From Chamaelirium japonicum (taxonomy: Eukaryota > Streptophyta > Magnoliopsida > Liliales > Melanthiaceae), in the NCBI GenBank assembly GCA_947650365.1, contig OX393550.1, positions 67,697,744 to 67,761,743 of the forward strand: 64,000 nucleotides of DNA, read 5' to 3'. Made by a program: the position numbers and the translations under genes. How positions within the stretch are numbered: position 1 is the stretch's first letter; each line of letters begins with the position of its first letter. Positions 32,049 through 43,795 of this stretch are shown piece after piece. The notes under the pieces were generated by a model. The model was not told the origin of the DNA, did no database searches, and worked only from the letters and a program-made list of their open reading frames with translations.

Positions 32049-33190
32049 ATGGATCCGTATCAAAATTTTTCTTACTCTCAATTCCTCACCGGTAATGAAT
32101 CGGCCTTCAATGCATACATGAGTAGCGATCGAGTCGATGGGAACCTGATGTTCTCAATTCCGGAGAAGGAGGCAACGACGCAAGGAGAGGCATCGTCCGA
32201 ACAAGCATCGATCGTGGGGAAAAAGAAGTCTTACAAGCGGGGAGGAAACTGGACCATCCCCGAGGATAGATTGCTCGTGTCCGTATGACTCAATACGAGC
32301 CAAGATGCAATCCAAGGTATCGATCAACCACGACTTCATTTTTGGGCTAGAATTTTTGAATATTACAGCAAGTACAATACCCATTGTACGTTCGAACGAA
32401 CCCAAAGCCAGATGATGCATCGATAGTCGGCCATTCAAATGTCGGTCAATAAATTTTGTGGGTGTGTTAGCCAAATTGAAGGACGACCGAGATCTGGTAC
32501 CGGACTTGTTGACCAGGTAAATACTTATTAGCGAGTGATTTTGTTTAAATAGTTATACCGTCTATGATTTTAATTTATTTTAAATTATTTATGTAGCTAG
32601 CAGATGCAAAACTTCTTTACAATAATCTCTACCACGAGTCATTCAAATTCGAGCATTGCTGGGTGGAGCTACGACATCAGCAAAAATGGATACAGCAAAC
32701 ACAATCCTGGAATCAAGTAAGGACAGAGCCGAGGAGAGGGAAGGAGTCTAATTCATCACCAAACACCTCCTCTCCAGCAACCCCAGATGTTATGAGCCTC
32801 GGGGATGAAGATGACGGGCCTACCGAGATGCAAAGGCCGGAGGGGAGGAAAGCAACAAAATTGGCAAGGAAGCGTAAAGGTCAGGTGGTAATCGATGGAG
32901 GAAGCAACGAATCCGCCTCCAACCTATTCAGGGAGGCATTCGCATGGATGAAGATGGATAAGGAATAATCCAGGAAGGAGAGGAAAGAGAGAAGGGATAA
33001 GAATACCGAAAACACAACTATGGTCGAAGTCGCAAAGTTGGAAGCACAAATCGAGTCTCAAAAGGAAGCACGAAAGCAACAGAAATTGGATGATGCGATC
33101 ATGATGAAGGATCTCACGGGGCTCTCACAGGTAGAGCGAGATTATTTCGAACTATGCAAGGCTGAGATTCTAGCTCGGAAAGGGTTATGA
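32049..33190 (+). pseudogene. Harbinger ORF1 (SANT/Myb-like, NAM-associated C-terminus), three in-frame stops
   Basis: DNA-binding partner protein of the Harbinger transposase. Exon 1 is 32049-32516 and exon 2 is 32597-33190. The splice sites (CAG/GTAAAT and ATGTAG/C) keep phase 0, giving about 353 residues if open. Seen: YKRGGNWTIPEDRLLVSV at the SANT start, FWARIFEYYSKYN, SVNKFCG, then FKFEHCWVELRHQQKW and the charged C-terminal helix (KERKERRDKN, LDDAIMMKDLTGLS) of the NAM-associated domain. In-frame stops: TGA at 32286, TAG at 32424 and TAA at 32966. The first two sit where related proteins have Trp (TGG), so both would be G-to-A changes, as expected from methyl-cytosine deamination on the other strand. 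Confidence 0.85.
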
Positions 33191-33393
33191 TTTCTTTGAA
33201 GTGTAATATGTAGTAGCTTTAATTAGAGATATGACTTTCTTGAATTATTTAAATGTTGTAATTTTCAGTAGATTGTATTAGGTGTTGAACTCTTTTGACA
33301 TTCAATAAAAGTACTTTTATTATTGAAATTGAAAGCGCGTACAATAACTTGAATAAGTTCGAGACAATTACATTAAAATAAAAAAACATTATC

Positions 33394-34669
33394 TTAAACT
33401 TGATATCCCTTGAGTTGCCACAAATGCTCTATCAAATCATTTTGAAGTTGGTTGTGGGTTTCCCTGCTCCTTATCCGATGATGGTTCTGGATAAACTCCA
33501 TCAGATGCACCGTGTGCTCGTGAGAAGCTTCTACAGTTGGCGTTACATCGGGGACATCAAAGTCAAGATCATGGTGAAGATCTCGTTCATCTTCAACAAT
33601 CATATTATGCATTATAATGCAGGCTGTCATAATGTCTATAAGCATATTCGGCTGCCAAAAACGTGCCGGTCCTCTTACTATCGCAAATCGGGCTTGCAAC
33701 ACTCCAAAAGCTCGCTCGACATCCTTCCGTGCCCCCTCTTGCTGTTGAGCAAAATACTTATTTTTGTTTCCTCGAGGTGCTGGGATGGTCTTCACTAGTG
33801 TTGACCATGAGGGGTAAATCCCATCGGCGAGATAGTATCCCATATTATAGTCATGGCCATTGATTATAAAATTACATGGGGCAGCTCTTCCCTCTGCAAG
33901 TTGCCTGAAGACCGGTGAACGATCGAGGACGTTGATATCATTGTGCGACCCTGGCAGCCCGAAGAAGGAGTGCCAGATCCATAAATCTTTGCTAGCTACA
34001 GCTTCTAAAATAATTGTTGGCTCATGAATATGGCCAGTGTACATACCTTGCCAAGCTGTTGGGCAGTTCTTCCACTTCCAGTGCATGCAATCAATGCTTC
34101 CGAGCATGCCTGGAAACCCTCGTTGTTCACCTTCTGCGAGGAGTCGTGCAACATCTTCGTTATTGGGTGAACGAAGATACTCCTCCCCAAAGACGTTGAT
34201 GACCGCTCGAACAAACCTCTGCAAGCTCTCGATCGAAGTACTTTCTCCGATCCGAACGTAGTCATCCACGGAATCAGCGGATGCTCCATACGCGAGCATC
34301 CGCATAGCGGCAGTAGTCTTTTGAAGACTGGATAGTCCTAATCTTCCAGCATTGTCCCTCTTTTGGACGAAGTAGTTGTCGTGGTCCACGATTGCGTCGT
34401 GGATCCGCAGGAAGAGAGGACGACTCATCCTGAATCTCTGTCGGAACTGGTAAGGAAGGTAAGTTGACTGATCAGCGAAGTAATCCTGGAATAGCCGATT
34501 ATGGCCTTCCAGTCTATTACGATCAAGCATGGCGTGGCCTGGTACAGAGCCGCGTCTTAGCTTACTGCTCTTCCTCGCACGCGGTGGCTCCCAGAAGAAA
34601 TAACATTCTACGGGTGGAGCTATCGTCACTGCTGCTCGACGTGCTGTCGGTGGAGCTCAAACTGGACAT
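33394..34669 (-). CDS. Harbinger DDE transposase, nearly intact
   Basis: Catalyses cut-and-paste transposition at TTA targets. The main open frame is 34629-33394 (411 codons from the first non-stop codon). Motifs, numbering from 34629: RRGSVPGH (26-32); the FRMSRPLFLRI helix region (66-76); and the DDE_Tnp_4 triad GSIDCMHW (D180), GSHNDINVL (D231) and ERAFGVLQARF (E305). The C-terminus is CIIMHNMIVEDE and then QLKGYQV before TAA. All catalytic residues are present. The likely native ATG is at 34669 (start MSSLSSTDSTSSSSDD, typical of the family) but is in another frame, so a one-base indel near 34625-34632 separates it from the main frame. Downstream starts exist (for example the ATG in GHAMLDRN), so a shortened product is conceivable. 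Confidence 0.9.
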
Positions 34670-34748
34670 GGTGTTTGGAGAGTGGATGGTTTGGACAAAG
34701 CTTGAATTTGTGATGGTGTGATAAGAGAAGCCTCATCTTTATATAGAA

Positions 34749-35062
34749 AAATTTCCAACGGATAGATATCTATCCGTTGGTGGTGGTAATGCGTGCCACC
34801 TCGCTTGTTGTGCCCAACGGATAGAAATCCATCAGTTTGGTTCTTGAAATGCGAGCCACCTCTCATATCGTGCCCAACGGATAAAAATTTATTAGTTTAT
34901 CTCTTGAAATACGTGTCATCTCGCAGATCGTGTCCAACAGATAGAAATCTATCTGTTCGGCTTTTGGAATGTGTGTCGATTCGTAGATCGTGCCCGACAG
35001 ATAGAAATGAATTGTTTATGGTGGATATGTGAGCCGCGTTGCGGATCATACCCAACGGAAAT
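34749..35062. repeat. Five 60-bp subterminal repeats in the Harbinger element
   Basis: Units with an ATCGTGCCCAACGGATAGAA-type core recur at exactly 60-bp spacing (cores near 34810, 34870, 34930, 34990 and 35050). They lie between the transposase 5' end and the right terminus, so they overlap the transposase promoter. They are candidate binding sites for ORF1 or transposase. Confidence 0.85.
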
Positions 35063-35685
35063 AAATGTAACCGTTACAAGTATTATATATTTTTTAATAA
35101 ATTATTCATAATTTTTTTATAATTTTATCTATTTTTTTAATATTTAAATTGATGTGTGGAAAACAAATTTAAGGTGGGTCAGGGGTTTGGAGTCAAATTG
35201 GAGAGTTTGGATAACTTGAAAATTGGTTGGGTGTTCTGTGCAAAAGCCTCGGACAATTGGTTCGGAGGCGGTTGGAGCTGACCCTCTCACCGAAGAGACC
35301 TCCGATGAGGTGGCAGCAAATTGCGGGCCCCACTTGCTTCGGAGCACCTCCGAGCTTCAGAGCCGGTTGGAGATGCTCTTATTTGGATCACTAGTCCAAC
35401 CGAACTACAATAAATAGGTGCTCCGGTGAGGTAGGCAAAATGCCCCTTCTGAGCCTTTTTAGACCCCCGGCTCCTCCCTGCTCCCGCCACGCTTCGGCCC
35501 CTACACTGCACAGCCGTCGCGCGCCCCTGGTCGGAGCCCTGTGGGTGCTGAGCCTCGGCGCTCTATCCGCGCTTGCCTGCAGGACGGGGTGCTCTCAGTC
35601 CTACCGCCGCCTCCCTTTCCTCAGGTAAACCCCAGCCACCACTCCGTCCCGGGGAGAGCTTGCTGATCACTTGACTTTAATGTGT

Positions 35686-36108
35686 GAGAGGTCCCTGACA
35701 ACAGATCCATCCCGTTAACAGGACACCTTAAAGTTTCATTTAGCCTAAGGTCCCTGCCTTTTTTGATAAACCTGAAAATACCCCCCGGTTTCTTCTCCCA
35801 TATCTCCCGAGCAGCTCCGGCGGCGGTGGCGTTCGGTTCGGGGTTTAGTTGAGGACCCTAGGTCTAAGGTCTGGGGTTCATCCCATAGTCTGTAGATCTT
35901 AGGGTTAGGGTTAGGTTTAGGTTCGGTTCGGCGGCGGCGTTAGGTGTTCGGTTCGGTGGTGGCGAGCAGATCCGGCGGTCTCCGACGGGTTCACTGGTTC
36001 GGTTGCATGGCAAAAGAAAATTTGAAATGCTGTGAGGGCATTTTCGTCCACAGCATTTCAAAGTCCTTACTCCTTAGGCTAAACGTATCTCTTTGTCAGG
36101 GACGGCTC
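35686..36108. mobile_element. Probable fold-back/MITE with inverted termini
   Basis: AGGTCCCTGAC near 35690 mirrors GTCAGGGAC near 36096, and TTTAGCCTAAGG near 35738 mirrors CCTTAGGCTAAA near 36073, in the nested order expected of one hairpin. The interior has GGTTCGG/GGCGG words. Target duplication not found. Bases 35382-35685 hold no recognised gene. Confidence 0.5.
36021..36062. repeat. Perfect 14-bp hairpin
   Basis: TTTGAAATGCTGTG (36021-36034) and its exact inverse (36049-36062) are separated by 14 bp, inside the fold-back element above. Confidence 0.85.
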
Positions 36109-36218
36109 ACTAAATCCTCCCCTTTTTTTTCCGGCAAATTAGGTATAGGTCCTTAAACTATTTTGCAATATTTAGCCGTAGGACATCATAATTTGTTATA
36201 TTAGCTAAGGTCCCTACA

Positions 36219-36311
36219 TGTATACATTCGTCTCCAGGAAGAGTATATATTCATCTTCAGAAACATTATACATTCGCTTCAGAAAGAGTATACATTCTTC
36301 TTTAGAAAAAG
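36219..36311. repeat. Short ~28-bp direct repeats
   Basis: Four degenerate units of the form GTATACATTCGTCTCCAGAAAGA. The minisatellite-bearing element is inserted at the end of this run, and the run resumes after it (TATATATTCGTC at 38435). Confidence 0.75.
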
Positions 36312-38437
36312 TATGGGTGCGTTTGACATTGGTTTTGAAATTTTAGGTTTTGATTTTGGAATACCAAGAATTAGTTTTGTGCAAAACCAGTTTTAGCTTA
36401 TTGAAAACCAGTTCTAGAATTATCAATATTTGAACATTTGGCAATAAAACCAGTTTTGAGCCTAAAACTAGTTTTGCAGTTATTTCCTCTATTTTTAAGT
36501 ATTCTATTTGTAAAACATTATCTATATAACATACTCTATCCATCACATTCTTTTTCTATAGTATATTCTCTCTATAATATTTTCTCTATATCATTTTCTC
36601 TCCAATAATTTCTCATTTTAAAACATTATTTATGTAATACTCTCTCTGCTTATATTCTCTCTATATAATATTTCTCTTTAGAGTACTTTCTCTCTCTATA
36701 ATATTTTTTATCTATAATATTTTCTCTTTATAATATTTTCTCTCTATGATATTTTCTTCTTCTCTTTCTTATGTCAATTTATCTCTACAATATTTTATTT
36801 TTCTAAAATGTTCTCTCCAATATTTTCTCTCTACGATATTTTCTCTTTCTAATATATTTTCTCTCCAATATTATCTCTATGATATTTTCTCTCTATAATA
36901 TTTTCTCTTCTCACTACGTCTATCTAAAATACTCTCATTCTATAATATTTTATCACTCTACAATATTTTCTCTTTAAAATATACTCATTCTATAATATTT
37001 TCTCTCTCTAAAATATTCTCTTGCTACAAGATTTTCTCTCTCTAAAAATATTCTCTCTATAACACTTTCTCTAATATTTTCTCTCTACAATATTATTTCT
37101 CCTCTCTCTACCCCATTTTTTATCTCTATAACACTTCCTCTTTACAATATTTTCTATTTATAAAATATTATCTTTCTATAATTTTTTTTCTATCTGCAGT
37201 ATCTTCGATCTCTTTCAACAATATTTTTTCTCTATATCATTTTTTCTCTATGATATTTTCTCTGTATAATATTTTTTCCTCTTTATGTCATTTTCTCTCA
37301 CTATAATATTTTCTCTTTCTAAAATAATCTCTCCCTATAATATTTTCTCTCTCCAAAAAAATCTCTTTCTATAAAATTTTCTCTCTAAAATATCATATTC
37401 TACAATGTTTTCTCTCTACAACATTTCTCTCTCTAAAATATTCTCTTTGTATACTATTTTCTCTCTGTAAAATATTCTTTCTATAATATTTTCTCTCTTG
37501 AATATTTTCTCTCTCTATGATATCTTCTCTCTATAATTATATTTTTCTCCCCTCTATGTTATTTTCTCTCTCTATAATATTTCTTTTTTAAACTTTACTC
37601 TCTATAATATATTCTCTCTCTAAAATATTCTCTTATTTTATCTCTATAAAATATTCTCTTTCTACAATATTTTCTCTCTCTATAATATTTTTTCTTTCTA
37701 AAATATTCTCTTCCTATAATATTTTCTCTCTCGAAAATATCCTATTTCTATTAAGTTTTCGCTCTATAACATTTCTCTCTCTAAAATATTCTCTTTTTAT
37801 AATATTTTCTCTCTCTAAAATATTATATTTCTATTATATTTTCTCTCTATGATATATTCTCTTTCTATTATTTATATTTTTCTCCTCTCTATATTTTTTT
37901 CTATCTCTATAATATTTTCTATCTAAACTACTCTCAATAACATATTCTCTCTCTAAAATATTATCTTTGTATAATATTTTCTGTCTCTAAAATATTCTCT
38001 TTCTATAATATTTTCTCTCTCTACAATATTTTCTTTTTCTATAATATTTTCTCTATAATATTTTTATATCTATCATATATTTTCTCTAAAGTATTATCTC
38101 TATATTAATTTTCTCTCTCTACAATATGATATGTATATATTCTCCCGGTTTTAATTTTTTCTCTTTACAATAGTTTCTCTCTACAACATATATGTTATTC
38201 ACAATAATTTTTTTTAATTATTGTTTTGCCTTCTTGCCTCAAGAACCCAAAAGAAGAATCTAAAAGCAGAAAATTTCTGATTTTGGGTTTTGATGATTTT
38301 CTGGTTTTGGTTTTGGAAAACCAATGTTCTAATCGAATCCCAAACGCACTAAAATCTTATACCAAAACCAGTTTGGCTAGCGGAACTAGTTTTGATGCAA
38401 AACTAGGCCTCCAAATCCAATGTCAAACACACCCTAT
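36312..38437. mobile_element. TIR element filled with a degenerate CT/AT minisatellite
   Basis: The element 36315-38434 (2120 bp) starts GGGTGCGTTTGACATTGG and ends with the inverse of GGGTGTGTTTGACATTGG. It is flanked by the 3-bp duplication TAT (36312-36314 and 38435-38437), and removing element plus one TAT restores the flanking 28-bp repeat. The subterminal 150 bp on each side hold inverse AAAACCAGTTTT words. The interior (about 36480-38215) is the repeat described next. No transposase. The termini resemble Tourist-like or hAT-like plant MITEs; the 3-bp duplication favours PIF-like. Confidence 0.75.
36480..38215. repeat. 1.7-kb degenerate minisatellite (TCTCTCTATAATATTTTC-type)
   Basis: Nearly the whole 1.7 kb is built from variants of TTTTCTCTCTCTATAATA and CTCTCTAAAATATTC, about 17-24 bp per unit with heavy variation in unit length. 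The plus strand has very few G. No open frame over 60 codons crosses it. Confidence 0.9.
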
Positions 38438-39385
38438 ATATTCGTCGGGAGGGACTTCAGCTATATTTCGAAATTAACGTGTCCTGCAACTAAAAGTCAT
38501 CTCTCAAGGACTTAGGTCAAACTTCCCCCTTTTTTTTTCTTCTATTGGGATCCCACCACCCAATAAAATCATGAGAAAATGCATGTCAAGAATGTAGTTC
38601 CTGGGCGGTTATCCAATTAACCCTTTTATACTTATCATCAATCTGACCTAGGAAAAGTCTTGATCTTTAGCACACAGATCTCAACTCTCTTAAGGGTTTA
38701 TCATAACCTGACTTAATTAGTCGTGCTTGTATTTGAGAATGAGAGTAATTTTTTTGCTCCTTATGAGACCGGGGTTGAGGGATGGATGATATGTGCCATT
38801 GGTCCTCCGTACTAGATGTTAGTTATTGGGCTTTATTTGATCCCATGTAATGAACCAAGTAGAATCTCAAAAAGCTTGCTTTATGGCTAGTTTTGGTATT
38901 TTGGACTGCATTGAACTAAAATTTATGATTTTGCACAACAATTTTGGACAATTTTTTTTTTTCTCTTGTTCTTTCGACAACAATGTTCTCCCTAAGTTGA
39001 GTTCGCAGAGCGCATTATTAGCACTGCACGCTTTAAACCTTCAATCTTCTGGTCTATTGTATCATGGGAACAGATTGCCTATAACTGTAAGACCAGTGCA
39101 TATAGGGTGGCAATATTTGTTTTAAAGTCAATGACAACACGTCTGGGATCGATTTCTTAGTCATTTTATTTTTCATTCTTCATAATTAAAACTTTTAGTC
39201 CTGATTTCGAAACCAATTAGGAAAAGGAATATTTTGCAACATTTAAAAAGTATATTGCCGTTATTGATTTTAGAGTCATGGAAAAAGACTGAAAATATGA
39301 TTGAGAAGGTTGACAAGTCACTAAAGCCAAAAACCTTTTGATGCAAAGGACTTAAGAACGTCGTGCGCAATCCTGGCTCATCGTC
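38438..39385. other. No gene recognised
   Basis: AT-rich sequence with T-runs. The short frames at 38850-39125 and 39173-39370 lack any family signature. The last part may be the leader of the Copia relic that follows. Confidence 0.4.
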
Positions 39386-40090
39386 TTGAAAGTCTTCTTT
39401 GTTATCTTTGATTCCCCACCTACTTCCACCACCGATTATTTTGATCTGGGCAAGTTAGCCCAAATCCTGAAATTCCTTGATGATGACTATGCTTGTCATG
39501 GTCAAATTCTCAGTGCTCTTAGTGATCCTCGCTATGATCTTTATTGTGAGATTACAAATTCCAAAGAACTGTGGGAGTCCATTGAGAAGAAGTGCGTCAA
39601 GGAGATTGCAAGGGAGAAGTACACGGTCAAAGAATACTTTGACTACAAAATGGTTGACGATCGCCCGGTCCTTGACCAAGCCCACAAAGTGCAAAACCTT
39701 GAAAAGATCGACAACAAAGGCATCTTCATTGATGAAAGATTGCAAGTTCCGGCCCTCATTGACAAATTGCCTCGACAAATTGCCTCTGTCACAGGGTGAC
39801 TTCCAAGTCACGCAAAAGCACAAGAGGGAAGTCATGAGCCTTGATGGTGTCATGGTATGCATCCATATTGAGGATATGCATCAAAGCAAACACAAACTTT
39901 CACAAAGTTCCATTTCAAGGGAAAACTTATTTTGTTGAATCCAAAAGAGCAAATCCCTTCAAGAAGAAATTCAAGAAACCCAACAAACAATTCAATTCAA
40001 GAAACCCAACAAACAATTCAAACATTTTGGTCGAGTTCAAAAGGACCAAAATAAGAAGTTTGTACCTAAGGAAATTGATTCACTTGACTC
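39386..40090 (+). pseudogene. Copia gag (UBN2-type) relic
   Basis: The frame 39386-39799 reads FLDDDYACHGQILSALSD, NSKELWESIEKKCV, KYTVKEYFDYKMVDDRPV and DERLQVPALIDKLP, the order of the UBN2/gag-polypeptide domain of Copia elements. Near 39780 it shifts frame, and the adjacent frame continues GDFQVTQKHKREVMSL, after which the Lys/Asn-rich NPFKKKFKKPNKQF part follows in another frame (39930-40020). No zinc knuckle or protease is found afterwards. Confidence 0.75.
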
Positions 40091-41525
40091 GCTTGTTGCT
40101 TGAAGTAGTCAATCTTTGACACTTCATCTTCTTCTTCAAGCACACCGAACATCTTTACCAAGCTAGCCAATGTGATAGTACAACTATAGGCACACGATAA
40201 GTCTATAACGTAATTTGTTAATGTAAGTTCTTCACAGAATCCCCCTTTGGAAAATTTCGTGATAAAACAAAAACCGATAGAGTTATACATTGCTCTTTAC
40301 AATCAAGTTCACAAAAAGAAAACACAACTTTTTATTCAGCAACTTAATCATTGTCTTTTGCTTTAAGCCCGTCAACTGCACACTTAGGCAATTCATTCAA
40401 CAAACGTGTGGTAGATAAAATATAAAAAGATGACAATCAGGGAACAACAAATATTCTTTAGATTATAGAATTTCTCCTCCTATCAATATGCATACAAAAA
40501 GAGAAATAGAATGATTATGTTCATAAATGCAATAAAAAATGATGATGCAATTAATTAATCACAATACGCATACCCATGTTCAGAAATACCCAGTAAACCT
40601 CACAAAATAAAACGTAAAAAATTCAGAGAGGTTTCATCCATAAAAAAACTAGTAGATATACTAGGATATGTATATGAATACAAGTCTATACGCTTTAGGA
40701 ATCCCTTATGCAACGTATTGAATTTCCTACATAACACACATACGATCGGTCGGGAGTTCATATCCAATCGGTTGGTTGATGAAAAAATACAACACTACGC
40801 TTTGCATGAATTTTGATCGGTCAGACTCAAAGCACTGATTGGTCGGATGTGAGTCAGTCCTGTCACTTTACGGATTACCAAACTAGTACGCTTGAAGTAT
40901 GTGCACATAAAAATAAAGAAAAAAATAAATCAATAGAATTTCGATCGACTGGTCAAACTCAGATTGGTATTCCAGAAGCGATTTCCAAAAGCTCAAAACT
41001 GTCAAACTCCGATTGGTCGGATGACCTGGTGCAACCAATTTCAGCACAAGCCATCATCGACCTGTTACGGTCATGACCAGAGTGCTAGATCCTTTGATTG
41101 AGTTTATTAGGGTTCGTCCCATCAGTCAGAAACAATGGCCGATCGATCGGTTTGGCCGACTCTTGTATATCAGCAAAAAGGAAAAACCTTTTATTTGAAC
41201 ACTTTCGATACGATGTTCAAGAGAAACAATGTATTTCAAAAACTCATTAAATAAAAAATCCTATAAACACATGAGAGCATGCAATGTATGCAATTTGTGG
41301 GTGCGCTCTATAGGTCAACTAGGTAGCTAATGCAACTTACATGTACCTAAGGAGATTAATTCACCTTACTCGCTTCTTATTTGTTACTTGAAGTGGTCAA
41401 TCTTTGGCAATTCATCACCTTCGTTAATCACATCAAACATCTTTACTAAGCTGACCAATGTGATAATACAACTACACAAACACAATAACTCTACAATGTA
41501 ATTTGTCAATACAAGTTATTCACAC
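40061..41525. repeat. Pair of ~165-bp direct repeats, 1.28 kb apart, around a GATCGGTCGG-rich segment
   Basis: 40061-40228 and 41341-41520 share TACCTAAGGA, ACTCGCTT, CAATCTTTG, CATCTTTAC and CCAATGTGATA in order. The intervening part (40740-41170) is rich in GATCGGTCGG-type words known from some Copia LTR/UTR regions; related words recur at 55000-55230. Possibly the remains of two LTR-adjacent copies. No gene. Confidence 0.55.
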
Positions 41526-42531
41526 TTCCTACTTTGCTCCAATGCTTGAGCCCCCTCTCCCGCCTGTCATTTATACCTACACCTGTCACCAGCCAGTTCC
41601 ACTTGCACTGCCAACTTCACCAGCTACCACTTCCTTTATAGCAACCTTAGGTTCATCACTTTCACTATCAGTCTTGTCCTACTCTGAATATGGATCGGAT
41701 CCTCTGCTCCAATTTCTCCTATGCGATACCCTGAGCATGATGGACACCCACCTGATCGTTATGGCTTTTTTCAGGTGGCTTCAAACTCTCTGCAGTTTTA
41801 GACTTTTCTTTTAGCTTTCCACTCTCTTCTGGGGCCACAAACTTGTCGTGTCGCAGTTCAAACACCTCATTGGCAGCAGGTTATGACTGAGAATTTGCAG
41901 ACTTTTCAGTAGATCGATACTTGGGAGCTTGTTCGTCTTCCTCTAGGAAAGGATCGTATCAGCTATCACTGGGTTTACATGATCAAGACTCGTCCAGACG
42001 GGTCAGTTGAGAGGTAAAAGTCCCGTCTAGTTGCTTGTGGCTTCACCCAGGAGTATGACGTTGACTAGCGAAGATAACCATTGTCCGGAACTAGTAGTTG
42101 CTTTAGTTTGTCATTGCCTATTGTTCCAGATAGATGTGAAGAATGCTTTTCTTCACAAAGACTTCTCTGAAGAGATCTACATGAAAACACCTCTTGGTCT
42201 TTTGACTCCATCCCAGTATGTCTACCATCTTCATTGGGCCATTTATGTGCTCAAGCAAACTCCTCGGGCTTAGTTTGAGCACTTCAGGTCTTTGGGTTCT
42301 GCAGTTGACTTCAGAGAGTATGAATGAGTATGCTATGTTCACTTGCAGATCTGCTCATGGTCGTGCAATCTTGCTCTCTATCTTGTTGACATTATCATCA
42401 CTGTTGATGCTGTTGCCATCATTGACTCTCTGAAGAGGCACCTCTAGTAGCAATTCGAGATAAAAGATCTTTGATCACTTCGCTACTTCCTTTGTCTTTG
42501 AGGCCTTTTCTTCTCCCCAATGATACTTAGT

Positions 42532-42854
42532 CTTTCAGCCTCTGTTACCAAAAACTCCGATTTTTTGAATAAGTCTCGATTAAAACACGAATTATTCAGT
42601 AAACATTAACTATGCAATTTTTTTTCGGATTTTTTGAAAAAGTCACGATTTTATGAAAAAATCACGATTTCATGTTTTAATCCCGATTTATGTGTTTTAA
42701 TATGATTAATTGTGTTTTAATCCCGTCATGTATTGCTCAAAATACCTATTGTAAAATCTATATATAAATATGCTCTAAAATTCTACCGTTTGTTTCCCGA
42801 CTTCTCCCCTGGCTGATTTTTCCCGACTTTCGACTTGGTAACTATGCTCTTAGC
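42532..42854. mobile_element. hAT-type MITE inside the Copia relic
   Basis: The element 42540-42846 starts CTCTGTTACCAAAAACTCCG and ends CGACTTGGTAACTATG. The 8-bp flanks CTTTCAGC and CTCTTAGC differ by two transitions. It interrupts the Copia RT-RNase H reading order. Same family as 51528-51946. Confidence 0.7.
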
Positions 42855-43747
42855 AGAAGTTACCTCTGATATACTAAGTCGTGCTGGTCTTACAGACTCC
42901 TAGACCGTGGACACACATCGTGGAGCTTAGTGTGATGTTTCGTTCCACTGATGGCAAGCCACTTTCAGATCCCACTCAGCTTGTTGTTATTGCACATGTC
43001 GTCCGAGTTGTAGTCATTTTTTCAGCGCTCCTTACTCGGTGTACTATGTTGCACTGCTGAGGATTCTTCACTATCTTCAGGGCATGTTGACTTGCTCCCT
43101 GCTGTTGTCGTAATGTTCCTCTTTGGAGCTCTGTGCCTTTTCAGATGTGGACTGAACAGTAGATTCTACTGATCGATGATCCACTACTGGCTTCTGCGTT
43201 TTGTTAGGTAATCTTCTCATCTTCTGGCGTAGAAAATTGCAAAATATTATTTTGCTTTTCTGCACTGAGGTCGAGTATCGTGTTATGGCACGTATTGCTT
43301 GTGAGTTCGTATGGCTGTGTTGTCTACTCAATGATATGGGTGTTCAGCTGATCTCGTCGACTTCCCACTATTTTGATAACCTGGGTGTTATTTAGATTGC
43401 TAGCAATCCGGTGTTCCACGAGCGTACGAAGCACATCGAGCTTGATTGCACTTCATGCGACATCGCTACCCAGACGTAACGCTCTTGTTTTTGTATGTGT
43501 CTTCTACGGAGCAGCTTGATGACTTCTTTGCGAAGACACAACATTCAACGCTTTTGTTATCTCCTTTGCAAACTCTTGGTGTATGATCCACCTCGAGTTT
43601 GAGAGGGTGTTTTAGAGTGTATATACTTAGCGTTATTGTATAGGTTAGTCTTTCTTGGGGTATATTCACCTTGGGCGACTCCATCTCATGTACAACATAT
43701 ATAGGGCCATTGCCCCCTTTGAGTTTGAGTGAGATATTCCTTTCAAT

Positions 43748-43753
<6 letters not shown>

Positions 43754-43793
<40 letters not shown>
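43754..43793. repeat. (CT)n microsatellite at the Copia LTR end
   Basis: About 20 CT units directly following the LTR-like stretch. Confidence 0.95.

Positions 43794-43795
<2 letters not shown>

Larger units (their letters stand above)
31509..35381. mobile_element. PIF/Harbinger DNA transposon with both ORFs
   Basis: The element 31512-35378 (3867 bp) begins GAGCATCTCCAACCGGCTC and ends with the perfect inverse. It is flanked by the TTA target duplication (31509-31511 and 35379-35381), the hallmark of PIF/Harbinger. It holds a SANT-like ORF1 on the plus strand and a DDE transposase on the minus strand, convergent, which is the usual arrangement. Five 60-bp repeats lie between the transposase start and the right end. 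ORF1 has three premature stops and the transposase has one probable frameshift at its start, so the copy is probably immobile on its own. Confidence 0.95.

Noticed and set aside
33394-34289. Plus- and minus-strand small frames within the Harbinger transposase
   Set aside because: Shadows of the conserved DDE transposase frame.
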